DNA of 64,000 bases. Source: Endozoicomonas sp965261315 (GTDB lineage: Bacteria > Pseudomonadota > Gammaproteobacteria > Pseudomonadales > Endozoicomonadaceae). Every line of letters starts with the position of its first letter. Position 1 is the stretch's first letter. The position numbers and the translations under genes are program-made. Below are positions 1-8,828 of this stretch, one piece after another. A model generated the notes under the pieces. It searched no databases. It saw nothing but the letters and a program-made list of their open reading frames with translations, and was not told where the DNA came from. The stretch covers positions 62,001-126,000 of the forward strand of contig CBDHDM010000031.1 of assembly GCA_965261315.1 (NCBI GenBank), read 5' to 3'.

Positions 1-1
1 G

Positions 2-172
2 GCCAAAGAGGTCGAAGTTAACTTTAGTGATGGCGTTATGAAGCTCCCTGGCTGCTATTATGAATTTGCCCTGCGCTACTCAATGCCTGATGGTCAGCTT
101 TATCAGGGGTTTGTTGCTGCTTCCGCTGATAAAATTTTTGAGAGTACGGATGCAACTTCAGGCAAGAAATAA
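2..172 (+). CDS. C-terminal end of an unrecognised gene (partial)
   Basis: An open frame enters from the left edge and ends at TAA 170-172, giving 56 residues that start AKEVEVNFSDG and finish ATSGKK. The start codon lies outside the window. The visible part mixes beta-prone segments (EVEVNF, YYEFALRYS) with a polar tail; I see no motif that identifies a family. It is probably a real gene end because the frame is open to the edge and is followed by a short intergenic stretch before the next gene. Confidence 0.45.
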   Translation, partial: AKEVEVNFSDGVMKLPGCYYEFALRYSMPDGQLYQGFVAASADKIFESTDATSGKK

Positions 173-242
173 CCGGCAGGCAGGGAACCCATTAACTATA
201 AGGTTGGTCTTATTAGCATGTTCGATATCTGGAATATGCAAA

Positions 243-480
243 GTGCCAACCATCCTCAAGATTGGCCCCTACCGCTTTTTCTTCTACTCCAATGAAAATG
301 GAGAACCCGCCCCATATCCATGTACAGCGGGACAAGGCAATGGCCAAATTCTGGCTGAAGCCGGTCGGTGTTGCCAGTTCCACAAGATTCTCTGCACGAG
401 AAATCAGAGAACTTAAAAAGCACATAAACGAACACCACGAGCAATTACTGGAGGCATGGCATGAATTCTTCAAACATTGA
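243..480 (+). pseudogene. DUF4160 protein, frameshifted
   Basis: DUF4160 proteins are about 80 residues long and usually sit beside a DUF2442 gene in a small toxin-antitoxin-like pair; their biochemical role is not established. Starting at GTG 243 the frame reads VPTILKIGPYRFFFYSNENG, the classical family start, then runs out of phase. From about position 310 the next frame continues with PPHIHVQRDKAMAKFWLKPV and ends LLEAWHEFF, the classical family end. One extra C in the run at 307-310 explains the shift: removing it gives GEPPHIHVQR. The 3' end overlaps the DUF2442 start at 461 by 20 bases, as expected for a coupled pair. It is either a genuine frameshift mutation or a sequencing error in a short C run. 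Confidence 0.75.
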
Positions 481-706
481 ACCACGCCCTTTAGCACAGA
501 ACATTCAATTCTCCGACGCAGAACTGATTGTGACCCTGCTTGATGGACGGGTTATCCACATCCCCATCGCCTGGTACCCATCCCTGGCCAATGCCACAGA
601 AAAACAACGGGCAAATTGGGAACTACTGGGAGAAGGGGCTGGCATTCACTGGCCGGAGCTGGATGAGGACCTGAGTGTTGAGGGGCTTCTTAAGGGTATC
701 CACTAA
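461..706 (+). CDS. DUF2442 domain protein
   Basis: An 81-residue protein with the DUF2442 pattern: a FSDAELIVTLLDGRVIHIPIAWYP segment in which strands are followed by a W-Y-P-x-L motif, then a helical stretch ending in GIHWPELDEDLSVEGLL. The IHWPELDEDLS signature near the C-terminus is characteristic. Family members are small and usually encoded directly after DUF4160, as here, with overlapping ends that suggest translational coupling. The pair is often listed as toxin-antitoxin-like, but no activity can be read from the sequence. The gene is intact although its partner is frameshifted. Confidence 0.85.
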   Translation: MNSSNIEPRPLAQNIQFSDAELIVTLLDGRVIHIPIAWYPSLANATEKQRANWELLGEGAGIHWPELDEDLSVEGLLKGIH

Positions 707-1284
707 ACCACCCCCATAACATCCCGGTAAATATCCACAACCGGCAGTTCAAGCCCGACCGAATCCAGCACCAGCTGATCGCCGTTTTTCAGCTGGGTTA
801 ACTGCCACTGCTCACCCGAGCGTCGGTAAAGGTCAACCAGCATATCCTGCTGATCCACCAGCAGGTACTCTTCCAGGCTGGGGATTTGTGTATAGGCAGC
901 CAGCTTGCCCAAACGATCATGCTGCTCGGTACTGGGAGACAACACCTCAATAATCAGCCTGGGGGATTCCTCTACATAGGGGTCTTTTGGGGTTTCATCC
1001 GAGATATGACGGCAAGCCACCATCACATCCGGGTAAAAGAACATGGCATCATCCTTACCGCCAGCCCGGACTTTCATATCTGAGGCAAACACCTGGCAGC
1101 CCGTATCCTGAAGGTGATTACCCAGCAGCCTGACCAGCGTCATTGTCAGCAAATTATGTCGCCGACTGGCACCGTCCATGGCATAAACGTAACCATTCAC
1201 AAATTCATGTTTAACCCCGGCAGTTTTCTCCGCTTCGAGGTAATCTGCTGCTGTGATCGGATAGGTCTTCATAAGGGGTTGCAT
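703..1284 (-). CDS. Uma2-family (DUF820) restriction-endonuclease-fold protein
   Basis: A 193-residue protein of the Uma2/DUF820 family, a PD-(D/E)XK nuclease-fold group of unknown substrate that is abundant in cyanobacteria and scattered elsewhere. The family pattern is visible: ADYLEAEKTAGVKHEFVNGYVYAMDG at the start, F-Y-P-D-V-M-V-A (the catalytic aspartate region) near residue 85, and LIIEVLSPSTEQHDRLGKLAAY (the E-x-L/K nuclease strand) near residue 110. It converges on the DUF2442 gene, and the ends overlap by four bases. No operon partner is evident. The start at 1284 has MQPLMKTY; the second Met (1272) is an alternative. Confidence 0.85.
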   Translation of the reverse strand: MQPLMKTYPITAADYLEAEKTAGVKHEFVNGYVYAMDGASRRHNLLTMTLVRLLGNHLQDTGCQVFASDMKVRAGGKDDAMFFYPDVMVACRHISDETPKDPYVEESPRLIIEVLSPSTEQHDRLGKLAAYTQIPSLEEYLLVDQQDMLVDLYRRSGEQWQLTQLKNGDQLVLDSVGLELPVVDIYRDVMGVV

Positions 1285-1459
1285 GGCGATTCCTGATGGT
1301 GTGTTTATTATGTAGCATTCAGGATAGTCCTGTCATGTCTTATGGCAAGGGAAGTTATTTACACAGGTTTTCTGCCAAGCCTCTACAGGGTCAATACTAA
1401 TACCTAACCAGATTTTCTGCTGATACATTCCCGAACCCTGTGATGAAAAAGATGGGACA

Positions 1460-2074
1460 ATGAATCCTCTTTACTTTCTATTGGCAATAACATGGTCATC
1501 CGTCAACATCTGGCTACTGAGACTCCCGGTCACTGACCACCTACTCTCCGAACAGGGTGTATTTGAGCAGCTCCAGAATATTTTCAATCTGTTGTCCATG
1601 GTGACATTCGCACTGTGTATGCTGATTAAAACGGAAGATAAAAAGCATCTGCAAGCCTGCTTATTAGCGCTGATGTCACTCAGCATTCTTCTCAGAGAAA
1701 TTGAGATTCAGGACTATGCTCTTCCGGATTACATCACTTGGCTGGGCCACGGAACGGGCAGAACCCTACTGCTTCTGACGCTCTGGTCTATCGCCCTGTA
1801 CTATGCACAGTCATTGTTCAGCACCTTTGGAAACACAGTAAAGAAAGCGTTCACCTACCCTTCTGCCTGGCTCTATCTACTGGGTGTCTTATTTTTGTTT
1901 GGCGGTATGTTCTTCGATAAGCAGTGGGTTGCAGCCCCCGCGGTCCTACCCGATGCCTGGATGGAAGAGATACTGGAAAGTAATGCTTATCTATTGATGG
2001 TTTTCTCTGCATTTTTGTTTATGTGTGAGCAGTTTTTGATGGAGCGATATTCCAATCCAGCAGCTATTGCATAG
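1460..2074 (+). CDS. Multi-pass inner-membrane protein at the head of the LPS cluster
   Basis: A 204-residue hydrophobic protein with about six predicted membrane segments (residues roughly 3-20, 40-57, 66-79, 100-117, 136-150 and 178-192) and short charged loops such as KTEDKKH and REIEIQD. I do not recognise a named family. It lies 57 bases upstream of an O-antigen ligase gene and points the same way, so a role in envelope polysaccharide assembly is a guess from position. The start ATG 1460 follows a purine-rich stretch (GATGAAAAAGATGGGA). Confidence 0.6.
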   Translation: MNPLYFLLAITWSSVNIWLLRLPVTDHLLSEQGVFEQLQNIFNLLSMVTFALCMLIKTEDKKHLQACLLALMSLSILLREIEIQDYALPDYITWLGHGTGRTLLLLTLWSIALYYAQSLFSTFGNTVKKAFTYPSAWLYLLGVLFLFGGMFFDKQWVAAPAVLPDAWMEEILESNAYLLMVFSAFLFMCEQFLMERYSNPAAIA

Positions 2075-2131
2075 CATTAACCACATAATTAGACTACGAG
2101 TATTCATTTTTACGCATTTTGAACTCATGCC

Positions 2132-3391
2132 ATGCTTGCTTATCCTCTCGGATCATCACTTAGTCAGTTCCCAAGAGTCAAAAAGGTAGCAGCCTTTTTG
2201 CTATTACTGCTTCCTTTGGCTTTAATTTCGTTAAAGTCCGCAGGCTCTATTCTCTGTCTGCTGCTAATAGCAGTTTCGTTGTTTTTCAGGAAATCCGGCA
2301 GCCAAAAATTAACGACTTCAGACCAGTTTTTCATCTTTGCATTTTTATCACCGCTACTTGTAACCCTGATACAAGCGATTCTTATTAGTGAGATCAGTGG
2401 AAAATATTTTGAAATTTCCCTTCGCTTTTCCCTTCCTCTCATCGCTTTCATTTACTTCCGAAATGCAGAAATAGAAAGCCGCTGGCTAGGGTATGGCTGT
2501 CTGCTTGGTCTAGCATCCGCTTTAATAATAGTTACCGTCGGCAAATACGTTCACGGAGTCGATCGTCCATCAAATTACTTTATGAACTCTCTGCCGTTCA
2601 GTGGTGTTACTGTCGTTTTTGCTTACCTTGCCTTCTACCTGTTAACTCCAACAATTACGAATATTAAACATCGCGTCTTATTAGGTGGTGCTATTTTTTC
2701 CGTGTGCGCCTTTATTTTATCGATCACCCTAGCCAGGGGAAGTTTACTTGCCCTTACCTTCACCGGTGCCTTTTTCCTGTTTACTTCCAGCTCTTTGAAT
2801 AAACGGTGGAAGACGTCAATTATCATAAGTGTCGTTGCCGTAGCAACGATTGCTTTTTCAGTCAGTGATGAGATTCGCCACCGAGTGACGGTTACAGCAC
2901 AGGAGATCGACAGCTACCTTATTCAGGATGAATATACCGGTGGTTCAATATCTATCCGGTTTGAATTGTGGAAGTCATCATTACTTACATTTCAGGAAAA
3001 CCCGATCATAGGCGCCGGAAAAGGTAAGTTTCAAACCTCACTTGAACAACTGGTTGATCAAAAAAAAATACATGAAATGCCCTTATTCAGCCATGCCCAT
3101 AATGAGTTCTTCACCTTCATTGCGGAGCAAGGGGTTCTGGGCGTTATCTCTTATGCCTTACTCTTCATTGCACCGTTTTGCTTCTTTATACGCTATAAAA
3201 ACAGTTCAGATAGCAGGGTGAAAGCCTTGGCCAGTGGTGGTTTATCAACCGTGATCAACTATTTCCTGCTTGGGATAACCAATGTTGTGTTGCTACAAAT
3301 GACTGTGTTGACACTGTACGCTTTCCTTACCTGCTATCTGGCCAGCCAGATTATTTTCTACCAGAAACCTCAACCGGCTGTTGAATTATGA
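2132..3391 (+). CDS. waaL: O-antigen ligase family protein (WaaL-like)
   Basis: A 419-residue inner-membrane protein with about ten to twelve hydrophobic segments and one large periplasmic loop near residues 240-330. That loop carries the Wzy_C/WaaL hallmarks: IRFELWKSSLLTFQENPIIGAG with a conserved arginine, and a PLFSHAHNEFFTFIAEQG segment whose HAHNEF motif is typical of O-antigen ligases and polymerases. WaaL moves O-polysaccharide from undecaprenyl diphosphate to lipid A-core at the periplasmic face. The downstream glycosyltransferase start overlaps the stop (ATGA-type, 3388-3391), which supports an operon and a core/O-antigen role. A Wzy polymerase or PglL-type enzyme shares the fold and cannot be excluded. 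Confidence 0.8.
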   Translation: MLAYPLGSSLSQFPRVKKVAAFLLLLLPLALISLKSAGSILCLLLIAVSLFFRKSGSQKLTTSDQFFIFAFLSPLLVTLIQAILISEISGKYFEISLRFSLPLIAFIYFRNAEIESRWLGYGCLLGLASALIIVTVGKYVHGVDRPSNYFMNSLPFSGVTVVFAYLAFYLLTPTITNIKHRVLLGGAIFSVCAFILSITLARGSLLALTFTGAFFLFTSSSLNKRWKTSIIISVVAVATIAFSVSDEIRHRVTVTAQEIDSYLIQDEYTGGSISIRFELWKSSLLTFQENPIIGAGKGKFQTSLEQLVDQKKIHEMPLFSHAHNEFFTFIAEQGVLGVISYALLFIAPFCFFIRYKNSSDSRVKALASGGLSTVINYFLLGITNVVLLQMTVLTLYAFLTCYLASQIIFYQKPQPAVEL

Positions 3392-4449
3392 CGGGTACAA
3401 AACCTCTGGCTGTAATCCACCACTCCCTGATCAATAGTGGTGGCATGGAGCGTTACGCATTTGACTTGATTGATGGTCTTTTGAAATGCGGAAAAGAACT
3501 CAAAATTATCAGCAGAAAAGTAGATAAGGCCCTGGTTGTTGATTTTAGCGATAAAGTCATTACGTTTCCCTCCAGCCTGTTTACCCCTCAAAAACTGAAG
3601 AATCGCTTTTTCGCCAATCGGGTTATTCGATCCGGGCTGCTTGATGCTTGTTTATCGATGGGGCCATCACGCATTCCCGGTATCGAGATTGCTATTGTTG
3701 GTGGCACCCACAGGGGGCATATCCAGAACAGCAAAAACGGCAGAATGAGTCTATGGGACGGGCTTGAGATAAAGAGTGAGTGTGCTTACTATCAGCAAGC
3801 GAGGATGATTATTGCACACTCTGACCTGATGAAATCAGAATTGATGGATCTGTATCATGTACCTGAGCAAAAAATTCGGGTGATCTATCCTCCGGTTGAT
3901 ACCCTTCGATTTAATCTGACCAATGAGCCTCGCCGTAAAGCATTGCGTTCCCGGTTTGGATTCAGAGAGGAGGAGATTGTTTTTCTATTTCCATCGTCCA
4001 GCCATAAGAGAAAGGGACTGGACCGTATTGCGCCATTTTTTATAAACTCAACCCTGCCAATCGTATTGGCCATTGCTGGCAGCCCCACAGATTACCGATC
4101 TGAAAAAATACGCTATCTGGGCCGACTGGATGATATGGAGGCGGCTTATACTGCAGCTGACTATACGGTTCTGGCGTCCAGTTATGAGCCATTTGGCCTG
4201 GTTGGACCTGAGTCCATACTGTGTGGCACCCCAGTTGTTTTATCAGAAAATATTGCCTGCACCCAGACCATTCAAAATCCCGCCAAAATCACGTTTAACA
4301 GAGACAGTTCTGAGTCAATTACTGCAGCCCTTCAAACAGCAACTCAGCGAAGCCATGAAGGACAACAACGCCTTGAACAACCACTCCAATACTTAACTTA
4401 TGAACCAATGATCAACAGTCATATTCAACAGATACTTTCCTGTATCTGA
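3388..4449 (+). CDS. Glycosyltransferase family 4 (LPS core/O-antigen)
   Basis: A 353-residue GT-B transferase. The N-terminal half has the acceptor-domain glycine motif (HHSLINSGGMERYAFDL). The C-terminal half has the nucleotide-sugar domain with SSSHKRKGLDRIAPFF and the E-x7-E signature YEPFGLVGPESILCGTPVV. These features define retaining GT4 enzymes such as WaaG or RfaB; the exact sugar cannot be read. It overlaps the ligase gene by four bases and is followed 24 bases later by another GT4, so the three are probably cotranscribed. It acts at the cytoplasmic face of the inner membrane. Confidence 0.85.
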   Translation: MTGTKPLAVIHHSLINSGGMERYAFDLIDGLLKCGKELKIISRKVDKALVVDFSDKVITFPSSLFTPQKLKNRFFANRVIRSGLLDACLSMGPSRIPGIEIAIVGGTHRGHIQNSKNGRMSLWDGLEIKSECAYYQQARMIIAHSDLMKSELMDLYHVPEQKIRVIYPPVDTLRFNLTNEPRRKALRSRFGFREEEIVFLFPSSSHKRKGLDRIAPFFINSTLPIVLAIAGSPTDYRSEKIRYLGRLDDMEAAYTAADYTVLASSYEPFGLVGPESILCGTPVVLSENIACTQTIQNPAKITFNRDSSESITAALQTATQRSHEGQQRLEQPLQYLTYEPMINSHIQQILSCI

Positions 4450-5492
4450 TCGTTGTAGCGCTGAGAGATTATTATGAAAAAATTAATAAATGTATGCCTT
4501 ATCGCTCCCAATATTACGGGGCAAGGTGGGTCTGAAAGAGTACTTGTTAATATTGCCAACTACTTTGTTCAAGAGGGCCACCAGGTCACACTGATTGTTA
4601 GAGATGCAGGCTCTGCATACCCTCTCCATAGTCAAGTTGAACTCTGTGTACTTGATATAAATAGCCCATCGCTAAAAAAGATTAAGCAGTATGTCACATG
4701 GAAGATAAATAGAACGCTAAAAACGCTGGAAAAACAGAAATCATTTGATTTGATATTAAGCAATTACCAATCCAGAGCCCCTTTTAAAAGCATCTATGGC
4801 ACAAAAATTTATTACTTTGTCCACAACGACTATGGTGCAGACTACCTGAGATTAGCGGCCAACTCTTCTGCCAAGGCTGAAAAATTCAAGCAACGATTGC
4901 AGTCTTTTTACCAGGATAGGCACATTATTGCTGTTTCAGAGAGCGTTCTTAAGTCGCTGGAAGAAACACTATGCTGTCGACTGGCCTCTGGCACTGTAAT
5001 CTACAACCCGTTTAATTTTGATGAAATACGCGAAAAGTCACGGGAGACTGTCAGTGAAATTCCTGATAACTATATCTTGCATGCAGCAAAATATGGGGAA
5101 ACCAAAAGGTTCGACGTGCTTCTGGAGGCGTTTTCCAAATTAAACGACAAGACAGTAAAGCTCGTTCTGTTGACAGAGTCTCACCCAGAATTGGTGCATT
5201 TGATTAGCAAGCTGGCACTTCAGGATCGTGTCCTGATCGCTGGTTTTCAGAGCAATCCTCATGCATGGATGAGAAATGCCCGAGTAGTCGTTTTGTCTTC
5301 AGATTCCGAGGGTTTACCCAGTGTTCTGATTGAGAGCTTAATCTGTGGAACTCAAATCGTCAGTACAGATTTTGGCAGATCAGTTGACACTATATTTCCT
5401 ACTAACATGAAGGCATTTATAGTAGAAAAATCCAACAGCTCTGCACTTAGCCAAGCTACAGACATTGCACTACAAAAACGTATTGAGACTAG

Positions 5493-7108
5493 GAGCCTGT
5501 CGGACTTAGCACAATTTTTGAGTATAATCCTCGACAAGATCGTAAACGAAAGCAAGTCTGCCAATGAAAAAATGGACTTTCAAACCCATTGACCGAGATA
5601 CCCCTGACTTCTTTCCTGCTTCTGTGCAGGATTATTTGCCGGAGGTGCATCTCGCCCGTTTTGTTGTCGAAGTAGTTGAACAGCTTGATCTCACTTCTTT
5701 TACCAGTGCATATAAAGGAACAGGGTCGAAAGCCTGGCACCCTGCTCTCATGTTATCGCTACTGTTTTATGGGTATGCGACAGGGGTATTTTCCAGCCGC
5801 AAGCTTGAGAAAGCGACTTATGACTCCATCGCCTTTCGATACATCTGCGCCAATGAGCATCCCGATCACGACAGTATCAATACCTTTCGCAAGCGCTTCC
5901 GTAAAGAAATCAGCGCACTGTTCGTCCAGATATTATTGATTGCCAGGCAAGCCAACTGGTTGAAAATGGGCACCATCAGCCTCGATGGTACCAAAATGAA
6001 AGCCAATGCCAGCAAGCACAAGGCACTCAGTTACAAGCACGCCTGCAAACTTGAGGCACAGCTCAAGGCAGAAGTTGAAGAGCTTCTCAAGATGGCTGAG
6101 AAAGCAGATACAGAACAACTTCCGGATGCGCTTTCCATTCCTGATGAGCTCAAGCGCAGGGAGGATCGTCTTAAGGTGATTGCTGACGCCAAGGCTGAAA
6201 TTGAGCGGCGAGCCGAAGATCGTTATCAACAGGAACTGGCAGAGCATCAGGAAAAAATTGCCCGTCGTGAAGCCGTCAAAAAAACAGGAAAAAAGCCCCG
6301 GGGCAAAGAGCCCAAGGCACCGGTTCCAAGCCCTGGAGACAAGGATCAGGTCAACCTGACTGACCCGGAATCACGCATAATGCCCACATCAGGCAGTGGC
6401 TTTGTGCAGGCCTACAACGTACAGGCAGCAGTCGATACTGACAGTGGCCTGATCGTTGAAAATCACGTCACTCAAGCGACGAATGACAAACAACAGATCG
6501 AGCCAGCTCTTGAAGTACTGGCTTCACGTGAAGAGGTGATTGGCAAGCCCCCTGCGCTCCTTGCTGATACGGGTTACTTCAGCCAGGCCAACGTGTCTGC
6601 TGTGGATAACTTTGGTGCTATACCTTACATTGCAGAAAAGCGGGATGCCCATAACAAACCCCTGTTGGAGCGTTTTAAGCCTGATGATCCGATGCCTGAA
6701 GGCGACGATGTTACTGCACTGGATTTGATGCGCTGGCGATTATCAACCAAGGAAGGGCGAGCGGTATATGCACTGCGGAAAAGCACTATTGAACCAACAT
6801 TTGGCATACAAAAAGAAGTGATGGGTTACCGCCAATTCCTGGTTCGCGGCCTTGAAGCTGTGTCTGCCGAATGGGATCTCTTGTGCATGTGCTTTAACCT
6901 GAAGAAAATGTTCAGCCTAATGCTGAAAGATCTTCAGAACGGTCTAACTTTTATGCTGTTTTCACGGGCTTACAGGTTGCTTATCGCATCTATTTGGACG
7001 TTATGGCATGAGCAACTGGTGAAATCAGTGCGTGTCAGAGGCTGATCCGGCAAAATTGAGAGTTTTTGGCCTCATTCTCCAAATTTTGTCTCTAAGCCCG
7101 ACAGACTC
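5493..7108 (+). mobile_element. Intact IS1182-family insertion sequence, 1616 bp
   Basis: The left inverted repeat is GAGCCTGTCGGACTTAG (5493-5509). The right end at 7092-7108 is its complement with two mismatches. Both ends are flanked by the palindromic tetranucleotide CTAG (5489-5492 and 7109-7112), read as the target-site duplication. One transposase gene fills the element. The perfect duplication and the uninterrupted transposase suggest a recent insertion. Confidence 0.9.
5564..7045 (+). CDS. IS1182-family DDE transposase
   Basis: A 493-residue transposase. The N-terminal third has the IS1182/IS5-like DUF772 region (LPEVHLARFVVEVVEQLDL, SIAFRYICANEHPDHDSINTFRKRF). The catalytic DDE residues are likely D141 (SLDGTKMKA), D335 (LLADTGYFS) and E410 (STIEPTFGIQKEVMGYRQF). 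A lysine- and glutamate-rich coiled insertion lies between D1 and D2 (about residues 160-250). Length and order fit the family. It begins 71 bases inside the left inverted repeat, and its start overlaps the 3' end of the interrupted glycosyltransferase frame. Confidence 0.92.
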   Translation: MKKWTFKPIDRDTPDFFPASVQDYLPEVHLARFVVEVVEQLDLTSFTSAYKGTGSKAWHPALMLSLLFYGYATGVFSSRKLEKATYDSIAFRYICANEHPDHDSINTFRKRFRKEISALFVQILLIARQANWLKMGTISLDGTKMKANASKHKALSYKHACKLEAQLKAEVEELLKMAEKADTEQLPDALSIPDELKRREDRLKVIADAKAEIERRAEDRYQQELAEHQEKIARREAVKKTGKKPRGKEPKAPVPSPGDKDQVNLTDPESRIMPTSGSGFVQAYNVQAAVDTDSGLIVENHVTQATNDKQQIEPALEVLASREEVIGKPPALLADTGYFSQANVSAVDNFGAIPYIAEKRDAHNKPLLERFKPDDPMPEGDDVTALDLMRWRLSTKEGRAVYALRKSTIEPTFGIQKEVMGYRQFLVRGLEAVSAEWDLLCMCFNLKKMFSLMLKDLQNGLTFMLFSRAYRLLIASIWTLWHEQLVKSVRVRG

Positions 7109-7193
7109 CTAGAGAAGAAGAGATTCTTAAATTTTCTGTGTCCGAGGTATTAAAACAATACAGATCGCTTGCAATCCCCTGATATGCGTTCAA

Positions 7194-7943
7194 ATGCATG
7201 GTGGATTGTGTAAAATAATCTGCTATTTATTTCTAAAAATCCACCAAATTATGAAAAAGCAGTATCTCGGATCATTCACTAGAGCTAAGCTAAAAAGGAA
7301 GAATATATTCATTGAGCTGCCCTTTTTTAAACGCATTAGAACCGGAGCTCAACCTGTTGAACTGGAGCCTTTTTGCCGTTTCAGCAGTCGTACTCGAAAC
7401 ATCTGGACTATGGGCGCATTCTCATACACCCAGTCCGAGCTTCCTCTAGGCACCTCAACAGGCCGCTATTGCTCTATCGCGGAAGGCGTTAAGGTGCTGG
7501 GCTACCAACACCCTCTTGATAGATTTACAACTTCTAATGTAACTTATGACCATGCCTTCGGCACCTCATCACCTTATTTATCTCCGTATGCTGAAGTAAC
7601 CCAAGGAATCCGAATAGAGAACGATGTCTGGATTGGAGCAAATGTTACCATCAAAAGAGGAGTCACAATCAGTAATGGAGCAGTCGTTGCAGCACACTCT
7701 GTCGTTACCAGAGATATCCCTCCTTATGCAATTGTTGGCGGAGTACCAGCCAGAATTATCCGATATCGCTTTGATGACAAGCTGATTGACCAACTGTCAA
7801 CGCTTTCATGGTGGCATTATTCCCACCTTGATTTTGATGACCTGACCATAGCATCTGGCGTACAAGGGTTTATTGAATATCTGACCCATCAAATTGAAGC
7901 AGGAAAAATAAAAAGGTATTCTCCAGAACCGTTTATTCTTTAG
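7194..7943 (+). CDS. CatB-related O-acetyltransferase (left-handed beta-helix)
   Basis: A 249-residue hexapeptide-repeat acetyltransferase of the xenobiotic/CatB-like type. It shows imperfect hexad repeats (VWIGANVTIKRGVTISNGAVVAAHSVVTRDIPPYAIVGGVPARIIRYRF) near residues 140-190, with the family ending GVPARIIR and an FDDKLIDQL tail. Such enzymes acetylate sugars in surface polysaccharides using acetyl-CoA. The first Met (7194) lies 12 bases after the restored end of the GT4 gene. The Met at 7251 (MKKQYLGSF) is an alternative; neither has a clear Shine-Dalgarno site. Position in the LPS cluster suggests O-antigen or core decoration. Confidence 0.82.
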   Translation: MHGGLCKIICYLFLKIHQIMKKQYLGSFTRAKLKRKNIFIELPFFKRIRTGAQPVELEPFCRFSSRTRNIWTMGAFSYTQSELPLGTSTGRYCSIAEGVKVLGYQHPLDRFTTSNVTYDHAFGTSSPYLSPYAEVTQGIRIENDVWIGANVTIKRGVTISNGAVVAAHSVVTRDIPPYAIVGGVPARIIRYRFDDKLIDQLSTLSWWHYSHLDFDDLTIASGVQGFIEYLTHQIEAGKIKRYSPEPFIL

Positions 7944-7953
7944 GGTAAGTGAA

Positions 7954-8733
7954 GTGACCAAGACAGCAATTCTGTTAACAAACAGACTCATAAAACTGGC
8001 CGGAAACCTGTGCAAGATACTTTGCTATGCATTTCACTTTATGCTTCCTGAGGTACGCTTTACGATTCCAGTATACTCAAGTGCAAAAGTGCTGAGCAAA
8101 CAGAAACACCAAATACCAAAAGTAATCTGGCAGACGAACTACTCCAATACATGTAGCCTGCCAGTCTATTTGAACTATCTTTTTAACAGACTTATGTCGT
8201 TAGATTATGAATACCATTACGTCAGCACAGAAGCTCGCGAAGCCTTCATGAAAGACAATGCCAGACCGGAAGTCTATAGGGCATATAGAAAGCTGACCGA
8301 TGGAGCTGCCCAGGCAGACCTCTGGCGACTGACTGTACTATACCATCATGGTGGTGTTTATATGGATATTGACGCAACACTGGTATGGCCTCTATCGAAA
8401 ACCCTGCGCAACGTTGATGATGCCCTATATATTAAAAACAAAAAAAATACAGAATATACTAACTATTTTCTGGCTTCAGAGCCTGAAAATGAAAGCTTCC
8501 AGACGGCAATCCTTCAAATCGTTCAAAATATAAACCACTACAATGCGGAGGGTGTTTACAATACAACAGGGCCGGGAGTGCTGACTAAAATTCTCGATGG
8601 TAAACATACTACGTCAAGGGATCGAAACTATGTTTGCATTCAGGGCGGATTTACCAATGAATACTTCCAATATATTGATAAACCTCGTGGTAAGTGGATT
8701 TATCAAAAAGAGCAGGACCTGGTGAAGAAATAA
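7954..8733 (+). CDS. GT32-like glycosyltransferase with DXD sugar-binding region
   Basis: A 259-residue protein with the Gly_transf_sug/OCH1-like pattern: IPKVIWQTNYS near residue 53, a central AQADLWRLTVLYHHGGVYMDIDATLVWPL containing the DXD metal/nucleotide site (DID), and TTGPGVLTKIL toward the end. The start is GTG 7954, preceded by TAGGGTAAGTGA. It begins 10 bases after the acetyltransferase stop, so cotranscription is likely. The family transfers hexoses or hexosamines to saccharide acceptors; the specific substrate is unknown. Confidence 0.82.
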   Translation: MTKTAILLTNRLIKLAGNLCKILCYAFHFMLPEVRFTIPVYSSAKVLSKQKHQIPKVIWQTNYSNTCSLPVYLNYLFNRLMSLDYEYHYVSTEAREAFMKDNARPEVYRAYRKLTDGAAQADLWRLTVLYHHGGVYMDIDATLVWPLSKTLRNVDDALYIKNKKNTEYTNYFLASEPENESFQTAILQIVQNINHYNAEGVYNTTGPGVLTKILDGKHTTSRDRNYVCIQGGFTNEYFQYIDKPRGKWIYQKEQDLVKK

Positions 8734-8828
8734 CCACACTTCATAACTGTGAGAAAAGTTTGTATTGAATGAAACCAATAGGCAAAGTGCCTTATAATGA
8801 TTTTTTTCGTCTTTTGCTTTATCTCAAC

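Larger units (their letters stand above)
4474..7182 (+). pseudogene. Glycosyltransferase family 4 gene split by an IS1182-family element
   Basis: This is a GT4 protein: the N-terminal motif ITGQGGSERVLVNIANYF, the donor-site SDSEGLPSVLIESLICGTQ (E-x7-E) and a C-terminal helix. The original reading frame runs 4474-5492 and resumes at 7113-7182. Removing the IS (5493-7108) and one CTAG copy gives exactly 363 codons, ending in TREEEILKFSV...SLAIP and TGA 7180-7182. As it stands the gene reads into the IS and stops at 5592, replacing the last 22 native residues with about 33 IS-encoded ones. The catalytic domains are retained, so partial activity is possible. Confidence 0.85.
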
